Positions 1 through 13,400 of a stretch of DNA of 64,000 bases are shown one piece after another. Made by a program: the position numbers and the translations under genes. Position 1 is the first letter of the stretch, and each line of letters starts with the position of its first letter. The notes under the pieces were generated by a model. That model had not been told where the DNA came from and ran no database searches. It worked only from the letters and a program-made list of their open reading frames with translations. Source of the DNA: Diploscapter coronatus (taxonomy: Eukaryota; Nematoda; Chromadorea; Rhabditida; Rhabditidae); the NCBI GenBank assembly GCA_964036155.1, contig OZ038422.1, forward strand, positions 40,819,201 to 40,883,200. Direction: 5' to 3'.

Positions 1-1178
1 CTTCAAATACGACCGCTGGATTCCAGACAGGTGGTTTTTCTGAAAGGTTTTTTTTGATAATTTTAGAATAAGTAGAAGAGAGCTGATCTCTCTGAAAGGG
101 TGATCCTTTAATTTATTTTTTCATGTTTTTAGAAAATGTTTTCTTTCGATCTTTTATTTTTAAAGTATGCTTCAATTTCCTTTGAACTTCAGACACTATA
201 TTCAGAAAGTAAAAAAACGGAACCCAAAACTATAAGATAGCTCATTTTTCCTTCATCTTCTATGTTTCAAACTCTTCATAGAATCAAATATAAAGGTCTG
301 AAAAATAGTATTTGGCAAATCTATCATATTTTGAATTCTCAAAAATTTTAATAAAAAAGAACTAGTTTTACCAAATCCAGATCCTCTTTCCAGACGTTTT
401 CCACGTGAATCATGTTACCGTATTTCTTGGTCAGATAAGTGGCGACTTGATATTCCGCGTCGTTCAAACAGGCGATGTAGAAGTAGGGCCGGAATGGGTA
501 GGCGATCTGGGAATTGTTGTTTATATTTTATTTAATTGCTTAGCATTGTTTTAATTTTTTATCGTCCTTTTCCAATAACTTATAGAAAAAGATGATCTGG
601 AAATTTCTTTAAAAAAAAAACCTTGAATCGGCTGCCATCCTCCTGGATGAAGTAGAAGTCGACGGCCGCGGTGACGGTTTTCGTCTGGTCATCGATGATT
701 TCGGACTGAAAATTTTGTATTTATATGGTTTTTTTTTTATAAAAAGTTGTAAATATCATAAAATGCCGCATTCAGCAAATATGCGATTTCTACAAAATTT
801 TTAAAATAAACATGGCTTATTCCTTCCTAAGTCAACTTCATTCTCCACTAATCCAAGAGTCTAAACTTTTATCATCTCGGAATTTTCAGAAATCACAATT
901 TGTTTTTAAATCGCCGACCGGCTGAATGTTGATGAGATAGGCGCTCCGCTCTTCGGCCTCCTGGTATCGCTCGAAGCCGAACTTCTTGTCGATTTCGTCA
1001 TTCAAACGAATCTTCGAGATACGGTCCTCGTAGTTTTTGTCACTGAAATGTTATATTTTTCAATTTTATTTCTAAATATTGTTTGAATTTTCAACTTATT
1101 TTTAATAAAAAATAAAACTCACTTGTCCCCAGCCTGGGCAGCCAAATCGTCCTCACGGACCTGTTCTTCCCAGTCCAT
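1..1178 (-). CDS. POLE: DNA polymerase epsilon catalytic subunit, N-terminus (partial)
   Basis: This is the start of the leading-strand replicative polymerase, which synthesises and proofreads nuclear DNA. Five exons read in one frame: 1178-1123, 1042-919, 705-622, 506-372 and 39 to beyond the left edge. The protein begins MDWEEQVRED and passes through FGFERYQEAEERSAYLINIQP, then AVDFYFIQEDGSRFK, PFRPYFYIA and NHLSGIQRSYLK. These match in order the conserved N-terminal block of metazoan POLE (human FGFERLKE..LINMHP, AVDYYFIQDDGSRFK, YKPYFYIA, NHLVGLKRNYI). Only about 118 residues lie inside the window, so exonuclease and polymerase motifs are not visible. All exon phases are consistent. The intron after exon 2 uses an atypical GTCGGC donor at 918, fixed by phase and alignment. 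The gene is divergent from the small gene at 3201, with 2 kb between them. The family call is from recalled homology and is strong. Confidence 0.93.
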
Positions 1179-3200
1179 TTTAACGATTTTTGATTTCCTG
1201 AATTTTTTATTTAATTGAACAAATTTTAAAACACGAAAATCAATTATTTTTAGAAAATTTAGAAATGAACGTTCAAATCTACCGCACTCCCGCGCAATCT
1301 ACGTCACAGCGAGAGATCGGTAGAAAGGGGGAGAGGGGGAAAGAAAAAAGGGGAAAGAGGAATTGCTTGCGAGCAGACCTAGAGAGAGAGAGAGAGAGGA
1401 CGGTTGTCAGAAGGCCTTTGCGATCTACCCTCAGGATATCTTCTTGGCAAATTTCACTCTCTAGCTTGTAATTAATAAAACTTTTCATGACGCGACCTGG
1501 TATCATAACTATGAATTCACTCGTGCGAGACTTGCTCTCTAGTTTATTTTCGCCTGACGAAAATAGTCCCTAGATCTGTGTGTTCTCAAGCACTCGGTAA
1601 AGTGACCGACATCATCATTTCATCGACTTCTGTCGTGCATGTTTAATGAGTTTTCAAATCTTGTCTTTTCAGACATCTCCTAATTGTGTTACCTTTAGTC
1701 ATTAGAACCATTTTTAATTTTTATTTTTGTCTTTCTTGTGAACAGTCATCCCATCTTATCTTTCACTTACCTTTCTACAGCCATTTAACATTTATTAAAG
1801 CTTCTTACTTTCTTCCTCCTGATATTATTTCATTTGAATGCGAGACGACATTTTGGATGGCATTTGAAATTGAGCAGATTATTGCTCAACTGATTAAAAA
1901 TTCCTTGATTTATTTAGTTCTAATTTCTAATCATTTTCAAAATTATTACTTTTATGATAAGCAGACTTGAAAGTTTTCGATCCGATATTTGAATTTTGCT
2001 GAGAAATAACGTAGCCTATTTTCAATTCATATTTGTCATTATGGATAAGAGAACATTAGACAATGAAGAATCTTATATCAGACCGAAAACTTTCAAATCT
2101 GATGATAAGATTTTTCCTCACAAAATATTCGACATAATTATTCTCTTATTAATTCTTATTCAATGTAAAAGCTTGTTTTATTGCTCCTAATGATTATTGA
2201 TTTTTTAAAGAATTTAAATTTCATGATCAAAATCAAATCGAGAGCAAATGATATTTTATATAAATTTATTTTTATTTGATTTTTCAATTTTTTTAAATAA
2301 AAATTAACTTTAGGCCAGCTGTAGGCTGGCACCTAGAGCGACAAGCAAGCGAGCATAGCGCGGAGCTCTAGTTTATCACTTAATAACTTTTTTTTTATAA
2401 TATATGCATATCTTTAGGAAAAATGGTTTGTTTTAGAACCTGATCTTATCAATTTCACTCTTTCTTCTAAGCAAACATTTGCACAAATGTTCGTCTTTGA
2501 TTTGAACAAAGAAGCAATTAATCTTAATATAAAAAAAAAAAAAACGTTTTATCGCTTGCCATAGTATGGAAAGATAGAATTGATGCATAATTTTAAAGCA
2601 TTTATCATAATCGAAATTTTAGCGAAGAAAAATCATGACGAATGAACGGTTTTATAGTTGATATATGCATCAATACAATTTTTGCAGAAATAATAAAATT
2701 GAAAAATGCTATGCCATTTGCGATTTTTGTTTTAATTCAATCTGGGTTTGAAGTAAGATATAGTTTCTCTTGAGATATTTTTTAAATTGAATTTAATTTC
2801 TAAAATTTTTGAAATTAGTTGTAGTTGAAATTAAGTCTTGGATAATTTTTGAAGTGGAATTGTTATGACTCTTTTTATCATATATGATTATCCCTAATGA
2901 CACTCAACAATATTGCTGTTAATAGATTGTAATTCAACTATCTTAAATTTAGTCAAAATAATAAATTCTGCATCTAGATTTTGCTATTGAATCTGCGATA
3001 ACATTTATCATTCTGTAGAAGTTTCAGTAGCAATAGAAGGGCCGCGATAAAATCAATGATAAGAAGTTTTATAAAAGACATTTGCTAATTCATTTATCAT
3101 ATTCATAAGATGCAGTTCAATTTTGCTTTGTTAATTATATATGTTTAAATTTTATTTGCATTATTTTAATATTTAATATCGAGGAAATAATTTAGGCGAA
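1179..3200. other. Divergent intergenic region, no gene seen
   Basis: This is about 2 kb between the POLE start and the gene at 3201. It is AT-rich and holds a short AG dinucleotide run at 1381-1398 and a GC-richer imperfect hairpin patch near 2313-2372. Open frames here are short and show no conserved protein or good exon structure. It presumably contains both promoters, but no motif can be assigned. Confidence 0.5.
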
Positions 3201-3594
3201 ATGGGAGAGGTCAAGGTTTCCATCAGACTCATGGATGACAGCTCTGCAGAAAGTAAAACGCTTATCGAAACCGTTCCTGAAGGAATAACGCTTAAAGAAT
3301 TGATCGAGAAGAAAGTAGCGAGTGTTGGATGGGCGGACAGGAAGCTGGTTGTCAAGTCGACTCAGCTCTACGACGAGGACTTCAAACAGTTCGCCGATAT
3401 CACTGAGTCATTCGACTCTCTGGTCCTTCTCAACATGCAACGATTTGAAGTACATCTAAACAAAGCCGTAAGTGAAGAGTCATTACCATTCCCATAATAA
3501 GCAATCTATCATGCAGATAATTGTATTTATACATGACATTTCAAAAGCTACAGAGAGGACACAAGTTTTGGGCCAACCTTCATATTCAATTTGA
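3201..3594 (+). CDS. Small orphan protein, possible ubiquitin-like fold
   Basis: Two exons, 3201-3467 and 3517-3594, give 114 residues. The intron is 49 bp with a good GTAAGT donor and a TGCAG acceptor. An AG acceptor lies 6 bases before the ATG (TTTAGGCGAAATG), suggesting trans-splicing or a 5' UTR intron. The first 89 residues begin MGEVKVSIRLMDDSS and alternate short hydrophobic strands with one acidic/basic helix (ITLKELIEKKVASVGW). That order resembles a beta-grasp ubiquitin-like domain, but no diagnostic motif such as a C-terminal Gly-Gly is present and I do not recognise the family. A possible AATAAA lies near 3774. A second donor at CAA/GTTTTG (about 3565) joined to the acceptor near 3676 would change only the last residues. 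The kelch gene starts 300 bp downstream on the same strand. Coding status is fairly secure; function is unknown. Confidence 0.6.
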
Positions 3595-3894
3595 CTTCGG
3601 TTCTGATTCCTACACTTATCGTATTGAATTGAAACTGAAAACTTCTATTTTTACATGTGTTTTTATGTATGCAGAATTTCGGCTCAATTTGATAATTGTA
3701 GATGACAAGTCAAGTAATTATAAGATTTTTTAGGGGAATTTATCTGGAAAAGTAGTCACATTTATTTTCCTCAATAAAATGGTGTTTTTGGCATTTTTAA
3801 AATAAATAATTCATTACTAAAATGGAATTTATGATTTCAAAAAGGAATTGAAATCCCATTAATTAATAATACAATGAATTAATTAATCCGAGAT

Positions 3895-5061
3895 ATGAAT
3901 AATTTGCAGATTGGTGGAGACAATTCATTCGATAATTCGCATAAAATCTTATTCTATTGTAAGAAATTATGTTGAAAACTAAGTAAGAGACTTTGAAACG
4001 ATTCGTAATAATTTAGGTTTCTATTTAAATAATTACAAATGGGAAGGAAGGATATGCTTGTTCAATTCATATGCTTTCTCAGTCGAAGAGATTGCAAAAT
4101 TCCACAACTGGTATTGGTCATATCAAGTAGCAACTACACTGAATAAAGTAAATTCTTATGTTCGTTATTTTAAATAATTTCTTAAGCTTCAGATTTTTGC
4201 AATTAACGGATATAAATCATTTGAAATATTTGACTTGAATACTCGACAAATCACTAGAGGTCTGCTCAACAAATCCACGAATGATCAATTCAAAGAACTT
4301 TACAGATCCAGCTCCTCCTGAATGGCGTGAATATGCATCTATCACTTATTTCAAAGACAAGCTCTATTATCTGGGTGGAGAAAATTCTAAAACAAGGAAT
4401 CGTACGAATCGAGTTAATGTAAGAAGATCGAATGAAAGTCCATGAAATAATTAATTCAGGTTTTAATGGATGGAGAATGGCAAATAGGACCTACATTTCC
4501 TCTTCCAATTGAAAAGGCTCAAGCAATAACATGCGATGAAATTTTATACGGTCACATTATAGCATATTCATTATCGTAATTATGGATATTCAGTTATTGA
4601 TGGTTGGGGAAGTAGAAAGATATATCGATTATCAGACGACGAACAGGAATGGGTTGAAACTGGAGAGATTCCAGAAGAACGACACTCTTTCGGAGTTGTA
4701 TCACTAAATGGAAAAATTTACATAACTGGAGGAGAATGGACGTCGTTAATTTTGTATGATAAATAATGTATCGTTATATATTTAGCTATGGTGTATTAAT
4801 ATCCTGTCTGTGTTTCGACCCCTCAGCTCCAGTTGACAATCGAATTTCTCGAATCGCTGATATGAATTATACAAGATACTATCATTCGCTTGTTGTCTCT
4901 AATGGAAAATTGTATGCAATCGGAGGGTGAGCTGAGATTTGCATATCTTTATACCAAATATTTGTTAACTTAGAGTTCAAAAATCTGGAAATTTCTGTAA
5001 TTCAATCGAGGAATACGATCCACAAACGAATAAATGGCAAGAAGTCGGAAAAATAGCATAA
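3895..5061 (+). CDS. Kelch-repeat protein lacking an F-box
   Basis: Eight exons (3895-3958, 4017-4147, 4193-4259, 4306-4418, 4460-4550, 4594-4741, 4786-4926, 4974-5061) give 280 residues, and every junction is in phase. Kelch blades show in repeated strands ending in GG: FKDKLYYLGGE, LNGKIYITGGEW, SNGKLYAIGG, each followed by a W-containing strand (EWQIGP, EWVETGEIP, KWQEVGKIA). Kelch propellers usually bind partner proteins. The broken relative at 20065-21317 carries an F-box first exon that would dock to SKP1 in an SCF ubiquitin ligase; here that exon is replaced by a short start (MNNLQIGGDN). All introns are 41-60 bp, and three use GTC donors (4260, 4551, 4742). An AATAAA overlaps the sequence just after the stop. 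The ATG at 3895 is the first in-frame start. An upstream exon could exist, since an acceptor-like TTGCAG lies 15 bases into the exon. Confidence 0.8.
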
Positions 5062-5208
5062 AATAAAGCTTGATTATACTAATCTCAGATTTCATACAGA
5101 AATTTTATTCAATAAAATGTGAAATACTGATTTAATCTCAATGCACATTATACAGACATCCAAAAGTGGTGAGGGGTAATTGCAACTGAAATAAATATTC
5201 CTTTTAAT

Positions 5209-5279
5209 CAGGGTTGTACGAACTGAACTGAACTTCGAATTGTCTGGAAGTTCGATCTTTCGAACTTTAGACAGCCCTA
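5209..5279. repeat. Short foldback downstream of kelch gene
   Basis: CAGGGTTGT at the left end pairs with ACAGCCCT at the right, and inner CGAACT..AGTTCG-type segments also pair. A reverse-complement copy lies at 29648-29741, next to a copy of this gene's last exon, so hairpin and exon were duplicated together. Confidence 0.7.
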
Positions 5280-7475
5280 ATCCCGTCATTTACTCTCCAT
5301 TGTTTGCAACAATATCATTGCCAGAAAATTTAACTGTTTTAAATGCGTTCGAATAGATTAAAAAAACAATAAATAATTGATCAACTTATGTTAACACACC
5401 CTTCGAAAATACCCACTCTGTAGTGAGTTATTCCGGAAAGGACAGTAATTAGTGGCCATTTTCGAAAAACGTATCTCAAAATTTGTAGATTTCCGTCTTC
5501 GTAATATTTACCGTTGTTTGTGGTAAGCGATCCAATCCAGTTTGACAATTTGAAGAGCCAAGACATCGATAGCAACGCAACCGATATCCAGTAGTAGCTG
5601 ATAAGCGTTCTCTGCAGTCAAACAACTCAAACACGATCTAGCAAGACCTTCCGGAAGAAAGGGGATAATTGGGATAAATTGACTAATAAAAATAGCTTAT
5701 TTGAAATACCACATTCCGTCGGATTTAAAAGCAACATTTTCCTGAAAATTAGACAAAGCTAGCTCTATTCTTCTTTACTTTTTCTCTTCGTGATTTGAGG
5801 TAAATAATTCAAGAAAACAATAGAAATAAAAATTAAAAATCGCACCCTATATACGATAAATTTGTGAGAGATGATCAGAAGAAAAAACCCAAAACTACGG
5901 CAAATTTTCGACTAAGTCTAGAAAATCTACAAACGAAAAAATCGAGTACAATCAGTGCATGAATTTTGTCGAGAGAAATGTAGTGTTTTTCAGCGAATCA
6001 GAAAAAGTCAAGAAGAACAGACTAAGGGATAGGGAATTTCGGAAATTTTTCAATTTGATAAGGATCAAAAATCGTGGAATTTCAGCAAAAAAAATCATTT
6101 TTTACTTCGAAAATAAAATCTTCTCAGTAAACATGAATTTTTTTGTTGTTGAAAATTTCTCGAATTTTTGGTCCTCCAAAAATAAAAAATCTCCAAAATT
6201 GGGGGAGGGTCAAGGGGGCTGGGCCTCTCACTCACTCTCTCACACGAAAAAAAAACGATCGACGGAAAATTCGGGGATCAAAAAATTGATCTCAAACAAA
6301 AAAAATGTTTGATCCCCAAACTGCCGTCAATTACCAGTCTACGACGAGATGTCAAAGTTATTGGAAATTTTGAGATTTTTAATTTGTTGAGAAATTTGAC
6401 ATCTTCCAATAGCCTTAATCAAAGAAAATTGTGTAAAGTTTAAAAATTAAAAAGAAGAAGAAAAAAAACCAGAGAAAAAATGATACTCGTATTCAGGATC
6501 TTCACTGTAGAAATATGGAAAAGAAGAAACAAACATAAAATGAGATGAATTTTAAACGCATTTCTAGGCTCCAGATTAAAACTGTCGAATTGATGCAATT
6601 TTTGTGTTAAAAATAAATTAAATAAAGTTTTTGAACCAAAAATTGTGAAACCTAGTTAGATTTTCACCGAGATAAATTTTAGGCGCCAAAAATAAATTTT
6701 TTGAGAAAAAGTCCAAAATAAATAAGAGTTAACCCGTGCTTAGAATGCGTGTAAATATACGAATATTCCGACAATAAAAATCGAAAAATAATGGTTTTTG
6801 GCTTTCTAGCCTCATATTGAAGCATAGGACTCGAAAACCGCTTGTGATATTCAAAAGCCAAAAATCATTTGCTCAAAATGAGATATTTTAGGACGATGTC
6901 TTAACCGCTCTAGGAAAATTTCGAATAAAATTAGTCGATGCAAAAAAAATCTGACTATTTTCTAGAAAAAAAAAACAATGAGACTCTCTCACGTAAAATG
7001 GGGTAGGGAAAACTTGTACAAGTCATTCCAACGTTGAAGGACAGGTTCAGAAATTAAATAAACTGGCTGGAATGATTTTTACAAGTTGCTAAAATCACTA
7101 GATAATTGACACACACGCTCACTCAACCTTCATATCAACTCTCATGAACGGGGGTGTAAAGGCTACGGTATTTGAAAGCGGTCCTATGTTGAAGCATAGG
7201 AACTCTAAAATCTCGACTCATCTGGCGTATGTTCCAAGTACCGTAATCCCAGGGCCGAAGGGTGTGGGGGTTTCGGGGTTTTTGCCATTACCGGTTTTCG
7301 AAAGTTTCAAAAAATCAAATTTTGGAGTAATGGAGCCCCTTTTTCTATAAGTACAGAAATAGGAAAAATAGCTTCAAACGAAATGAAAACAGATAAAAAG
7401 ATGAATAATCCAAATTTGAGAAAAATCAGGGATGGAGGTGATTGGAAGAAATTTTGGGATTTTCCGAACCCGGAT
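5280..7475. other. Intergenic region between kelch gene and importin-beta 3' end
   Basis: No convincing exon is seen. Some 5390-5460 sequence reappears as a reverse complement near 21650-21715, beside the second kelch copy. A palindrome CCTATGTTGAAGCATAGG lies near 7183-7200, and a related segment lies near 6815-6835. Open frames of up to about 117 codons in this interval have neither exon boundaries nor recognisable content. Confidence 0.5.
7011..7088. repeat. Foldback, 20-base arms
   Basis: AACTTGTACAAGTCATTCCA at 7011-7030 is nearly the reverse complement of 7069-7088 (TGGAATGATTTTTACAAGTT). The loop is about 38 bases. It lacks the GAAATAG core of the main foldback family. Confidence 0.7.
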
Positions 7476-10400
7476 TTAGCCGCTCTTGAAGTCGAAGTTC
7501 ACCTCGTTGGCCTTGGGCATCACCTAAAAATAAGGTTTCGGAGTTATTTTTTAGAAAATCATTATTTTTTCTCGATTTTGTAAAAATTGTTCAAATTTTA
7601 CATATGCTTCAAAATACCTTGATATAAATTTCAAAAAATGGTACTCTAGTTATAGACTGCCAATGAATTAAGAATATAAAAATTCGAATTTATGTTCTCT
7701 GATTTAACATTGTTTATTTTCCGACCTTTCGCAGTTCCTTGAACGCCCAGTTGGCGGTGGCCTTGGTCTTGCTGATTCGGCTTCTTCTGAAAATAGATTT
7801 TTTTTATTTATAAAGTTATGTTCTTTTTAATTTTCAAAATGTTTTCATTTTTCATAGAAATATTTCTTAAATTTGTTTAACCAACCTAGCCTTATTGATG
7901 AGATTGCTGACTTTGTCGTTGTTCAACGCGGGCAGAATGTCGGCTCCGTACATGCAGACGAGATCCCCGATCAGACCGCACACCGAGGCCATCAGTGTAT
8001 CTGATGGGGGCACCGGCGTCAAGTCGCAGCACCTGAACATTCAATTCGCCTCTTTATTTGGCTTTTTCCTTCAAAACTTTACATGCTGATTATACAACTA
8101 AAAACTTATTCGATTTTTCTAGATTTGTTGAAACATATCCATTCATCGAGGAAAAGCCAAAAATTGTTTTGCGCTAAGTTTTAAAACAAAAATCGATGTT
8201 TCATTGAATAAATGGCTCTCGAAAAAGTCCAACTATCATTTTCGAAGATGCTACGTAGACTTTCTAACATTCTTGAAACCTATATAAAGTGTTTGTATTG
8301 TTAAAGTGAACTTACTTGAGAATCATTTCAATCATTGGGTTGACATATCCGACGAAGGCTTGCTTGGCAGCCTGGGCTCTCTGAAAATATATATGTATTT
8401 AAAAAAAAAAAATTTTAATTAATTAAAATTTTTTCCAAATACTAATTGAAAAGTTTCTTTAAATCCAGACTTTAAAACTTGCTTATTTTGCAACTTTCTC
8501 TCGCTTATCGTTTAAAAAAGGGAAAAAATCGCCGAACTCGCTATCCACTACTCTATAAGGCGAGAGCATTAGAAATGGAAATTTTGAAAGAGGCTCGCAA
8601 AAAGTCAACTTTTCTGGGAAGACGGCTTCTATACCTGAGGATCCTCATTATCAGCGGGTCTGGCGGCTTGCAGAATGCCGGTGTACGCGTTGACGCACGC
8701 GTCCCTCAACGAGTCCACGTAGTCCAATTGGTCTTGGTCTTCCTGCGAATGTTTTTGTAAGTTTCAGAAAATCTTTCATTTTTAACTCGAATACAAATTG
8801 ATAATTCGTTAGATTTTTAAAATAAGATTTTGAAAATTTTTCTCTAGCACATTGCAGATTCAAAATGTAACTTTCCCAAAATAATAAATAAGTTCAAGAT
8901 TTTTACAGAACAGAAATAAACTCAATATTTTCTTCTATTTTTCAAGAAAAAATCGATATCCGTCCTGGACTTACGATGTTGGTGACGACAGCGGCGGTTG
9001 AAGCGGCAGCCAACATGTTCATCACGACGGGGAGGTACTGCTCGAAGTGCGGTCCGATTGAAAGGGCGATGTCTCCGAAACACGACAGAATCGCCACCTT
9101 CACATCCTTAGGGACTTTGGGATGCTGAAATTTTATTTTTATTATTTTTCACCATCTTTTTTATTTTCAAATCTATGAGCTAAATTCGTAAATGAAACAA
9201 GTCAAACTGATACCATTCCCATTTTATTTTATAGTTTATTTTGCAAATTTCAGTGGGAGGACATTAACTATCTGTGAAAATTATTTTCGTTATATCAAAT
9301 TTTTTAAGCTTATCTAAAAATTCAAAATTGTCATTGTTCAATTTTTACCTGGAGACAGACGACGAGCAGCTCCATGATCTCATTGAGGTGGGGGACCATT
9401 TTGACTTCCAGCGCTCTGCAGAGATCCGCCACCACGCCAACTGCGGCCGCACACACCTAAATTGGAGATAATTACTTGCTAGTTATCTTAATTTAACTAC
9501 CTAATTAATTGACTTAATTACCCATAATTATCTAGCTAATTACCTGAGCTTCTTCATGATTGGCGAGTCCGGCCATTAGATGAGGTTTTAGCAGAGGCAT
9601 ATACTGCTCGAAATGGACTCCCAGAGCTGGAAAATGAAATTTTTTTAATTTCAAGAAAAATTTTAAACTTTCTTACTTTCAACCAGAGTGGAGACGGCCA
9701 AAAGTGCCTCCTCCATAACATTTCCGCCTTTGCCGGTCGCGCGGGACATGATCTAAAATGTTTCTTTCCAATTTTCAAATTCCCCATTTTATTGTTTGGT
9801 CAAATGAAGTGAAATTTCGTGTTGAAAAAGTAGGGAGAAAAGACGAAAGAGTGACAGAAAATTGCGTACTGCTCTCCTCTTTATATTGTTCCGCACTGAC
9901 TCTCGTTTCTCTGCGCTCTTTAACACACGAACTGGCTCACTTGATTTGACCGATACAGTACCTGTAAAAGTCCCTTCATGATGGGTTCGCCGACGACGGG
10001 AGCGTCTTCGGTTCTCAAGCGACGCAGGACGGATTGGAGAGTGGCGCAGAGCAGGGCCTGGAGATCCACCAGCTGGTTTTTGTCGGTCGAATTCGTCGAC
10101 GCGATTTCCATGTTGAGGAGTTGCTCCAGCTTGGTCAACATCATCATTGTGGTGCTCTGTAGAAAAACATATTCAGACGTTGCAACGTGTTTTCGAACCG
10201 CACGAAACGAGATAGTGGATATTTTCGAGAGGCGAAAAGGAGACACGCGCTTTTTCGTCTCTCGATAAGGAACACTATCTTGTTTCATGCGGTTCGAAAA
10301 CATCGCACAATGTAATTTCATTTCTTCTTTACAGAAACTTTCATAAAACCTCAAGATTTTCTTCACTTGTTTCCTTTCTGTGGGAAATTCAAAAAGCTGT

Positions 10401-13400
10401 CATTTTTCTAGAAGTTCCAAATTTTTCCAAACCTGAACATGCTGATAGCAGTCCTTGGGCGAGTCCTTGATCAGCTCCATGAGTGTTTCGAACGCGGCCA
10501 GACGCAGGTTGGCCTGATGACCATCCGGTCTGTCCGTGACGCGGACCAACTCGGTGATCATGCCCTGATAGACGTGGCTGAGCGCGTAGGTTTCGGGCTG
10601 GCCCGATACATCGGTTCCCTCCTCCCGTGCCGCTTCGTATGCAGCCTTCACCAGTGCGACGATAGCCTGTAAACAATATTTTTGGTTTCTTCTATTATAC
10701 ACCGCCGGAACACCGACAGTCTTTTTCTTATTTCTCCTCTTTGCCTACACTCTCTCACCCTAAAATCAAGATGTCTAATACAGCAAGCCAAAGTTTGTCA
10801 AATAAGTTCCACAAAAACGTTAATTTTTCAATCTTTCAGAAGTTTTCAAATAAATTCCTTAACACTTTCAATCATGTAATGTTCCAAGACAACTTAATTT
10901 CAACTACTTTTCATTATATTTTGATAAGTTGTAGGCACTATAAACAAAAAATTCTAAAATCGAAATACCTGATATTTCAAGTTTTCTTTCTCTCTCCTTG
11001 AATGCAATTTGTAACTGTCACAAAAAATGACTAATTCGAAATTTTCTAAGTTTAATTTTGAACGATGTTCGTACCCAGCAAACATTGGTGGCGACGCGTG
11101 GTTCCTGCCCAAGTCCCTGGCTCATGGCTCCCAGCAGCGAGTCGCGCAGCTCGGCGTTGTTCACGATGGCCGGACAGATCTCCAGCACTCGACCGATCGT
11201 CCACGCTGTCGTGTCGCGCACGTTCACCTGCAAATTTGAGCTATATTTCAGAAAAATTTCAATGAAAAAAACATACTAGAATTTTTTAGACCGGAAAAAA
11301 ATTTGAAATATACTCGATTAGTTTTAAAAAAGTGCGTAATTTCAATGCTTTATCATGAGAGCTGATAAAACGCGAACTCCTTCCTATTATGAAATATTCT
11401 TGATGCGTTTTCCAAATATTGTTAAACTTTTTCAGTTCTTTTTGCTGGCAAAGATCTAACACGTACAAAAATCAAATGAGTTTCAAAAGACGACAACAGC
11501 AGGATAATGAATTCCCAGTTTTAGTAGCACGAGATAATTCTGACGATTATTATGTTTCAAAAAATCGAAAGTTTTTCCGCTCACATTTGGATCGGACATC
11601 GAGTTGATGAGCGCGGGGATGGCCTGCTGGACGAGAGGAGTGAGTTTGCTCGGGTCGGGGCCGTCCAGAATCGAGCCGAATGCCATGATCGCGGCTTCCT
11701 GGGAAAAACGAATTGGATTTTTTCTATTTTAAATTTTCTTCATTAAAAGATCTGTTTAATGTTGAAAAAGAAAGCTGAGATGGTCTACATTTATATTTGC
11801 TTTCAAAATTGCATAAAACCTAAGATTTTTCTTTATGAAAATACTGAAAATTATTATTGACTTCTCAAAATATCTAACTTTCCCGCGCCCCTTACCTTGT
11901 ACTTCCAGTCCTGACTAGAGAAATGGGCGAAGAAAGGCATGACACAGTCGAGGATCGTATCGCCCACGCACTGGGCGAGCAGCATCACGCACACGCCAGC
12001 CGCCTTGGCGGGAGTCCAATCGTCCTCGTCATCAGCCTCGTCTAAATATAGTTTGTTTGTTATATTCTTATTTTTTTAAATTTCATTGTTTCATTTCTCA
12101 ACCTCATTTTATCTCTGCCAAAAATGTTTCAGCTTTTCGTAATTAGGGCTTTTTTCAAATTTACCGTGTTTAGCAAGGGTCTCCAGCAAAAGAGGACAAA
12201 GATGTTGCACAGCGCCCTTGGCGTAGTGGCGGCTGACTCTTTCTGAAAAGAAAATTTGTTTATTTTGTTTTAAATCGATGTTTTCTTCTCGATTTACCCG
12301 GAGCCCGATTGTTTTCCGCGGCGACTTCAGCCTCAACACTTAACGTGATTTCCTCCTCGCACACGTTTGACCAGAACTCGATGCCCTCAAAGTAAATTCT
12401 TAGTACGAAATGAGTTTGTAAATCTTAACATTTTAACTACAGTAGTAAAAGTGTGGCCTTAGAGTCAGGGGTTTTTCGGAGTTTCTATTACAATTCGAAG
12501 CTCGGAAACATTTCAACTTCGAAAATCCGAACACCCCTGCTTAATAAGATGAAAATTTCCTGAATATGCATACTTGTAGGGCAACGTCCGCCTCGTCAGA
12601 TTTGATCGCTTGGACCGTGATCTGCAAAATCAAGGTTTAGGATTACTGCAGCTGTTTTTTTCTTATTTCAATTTTGATTATAGACTATTCTAGCGTTTAT
12701 GTTTATTTCATGTTTCTTCCTTACCGGAAAGAGGGCCTGCATGTACTGCTCCATGAACTGGTAGTAGAGGGACATGATGCGAACGAGGCATTGAAGGGAG
12801 GCGACCTTGACGCGTATGTCCTGTGACTGGGTCGTCTCACACACCACCTGCATGATCACGTGACGCTCGCGCTGCAAATTATTTTATTTCATTTCTTTTT
12901 TAATCTTTAATTTAGTCTATTTGCTATATTGTAAGTTTCAAAAAGTATCAAATTTTCTTCTCGAAGACGTGCTTTTTAATAAACTGTCTGAAAATGCTGA
13001 AATATGAAACTTTGAAATGAATAAGTATAAAGTTTTGAAAATTTTCCTCTGAGAATTTCAAAAAAAAAATCGTTTTTGTTATTTTTCCAGAATTTTCAAG
13101 AAATAATTTGTTGTTCGAACCTCAGTGCTGAAGTTGGTCTTGGTAAACTCGAGCGAGTTCTGCAATGCCGTTGTGGCAGCCAATCTCACATTTCCAGACG
13201 TCTCGTCCTTCCTCATTCCGTGCACGATGGCAGTCAGAATCTGGTTGGCCTGCTGCTCCAGAACCTGTAAAATTAGCATATATTACCGTAATCCTTCATT
13301 TTTAGGTTACTGTAGTTTTTTCAAACAATTATTTTCTATAGTTTTGATTACGAGATGAAAAGCTAAAGTGATAGATTCCATCTTTCCACTTTTCTCGAGT

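Noticed and set aside
1265..1506. Two facing frames over an AG repeat
   Set aside because: Low-complexity dinucleotide run; no splice context or homology.
2313..2372. Possible structured RNA or tRNA in a GC-richer patch
   Set aside because: No tRNA A/B-box arrangement or cloverleaf could be drawn; only an imperfect hairpin is visible.
9978..11265. Overlapping frames on both strands of importin-beta exons
   Set aside because: They are shadows of the strongly conserved importin reading frame.
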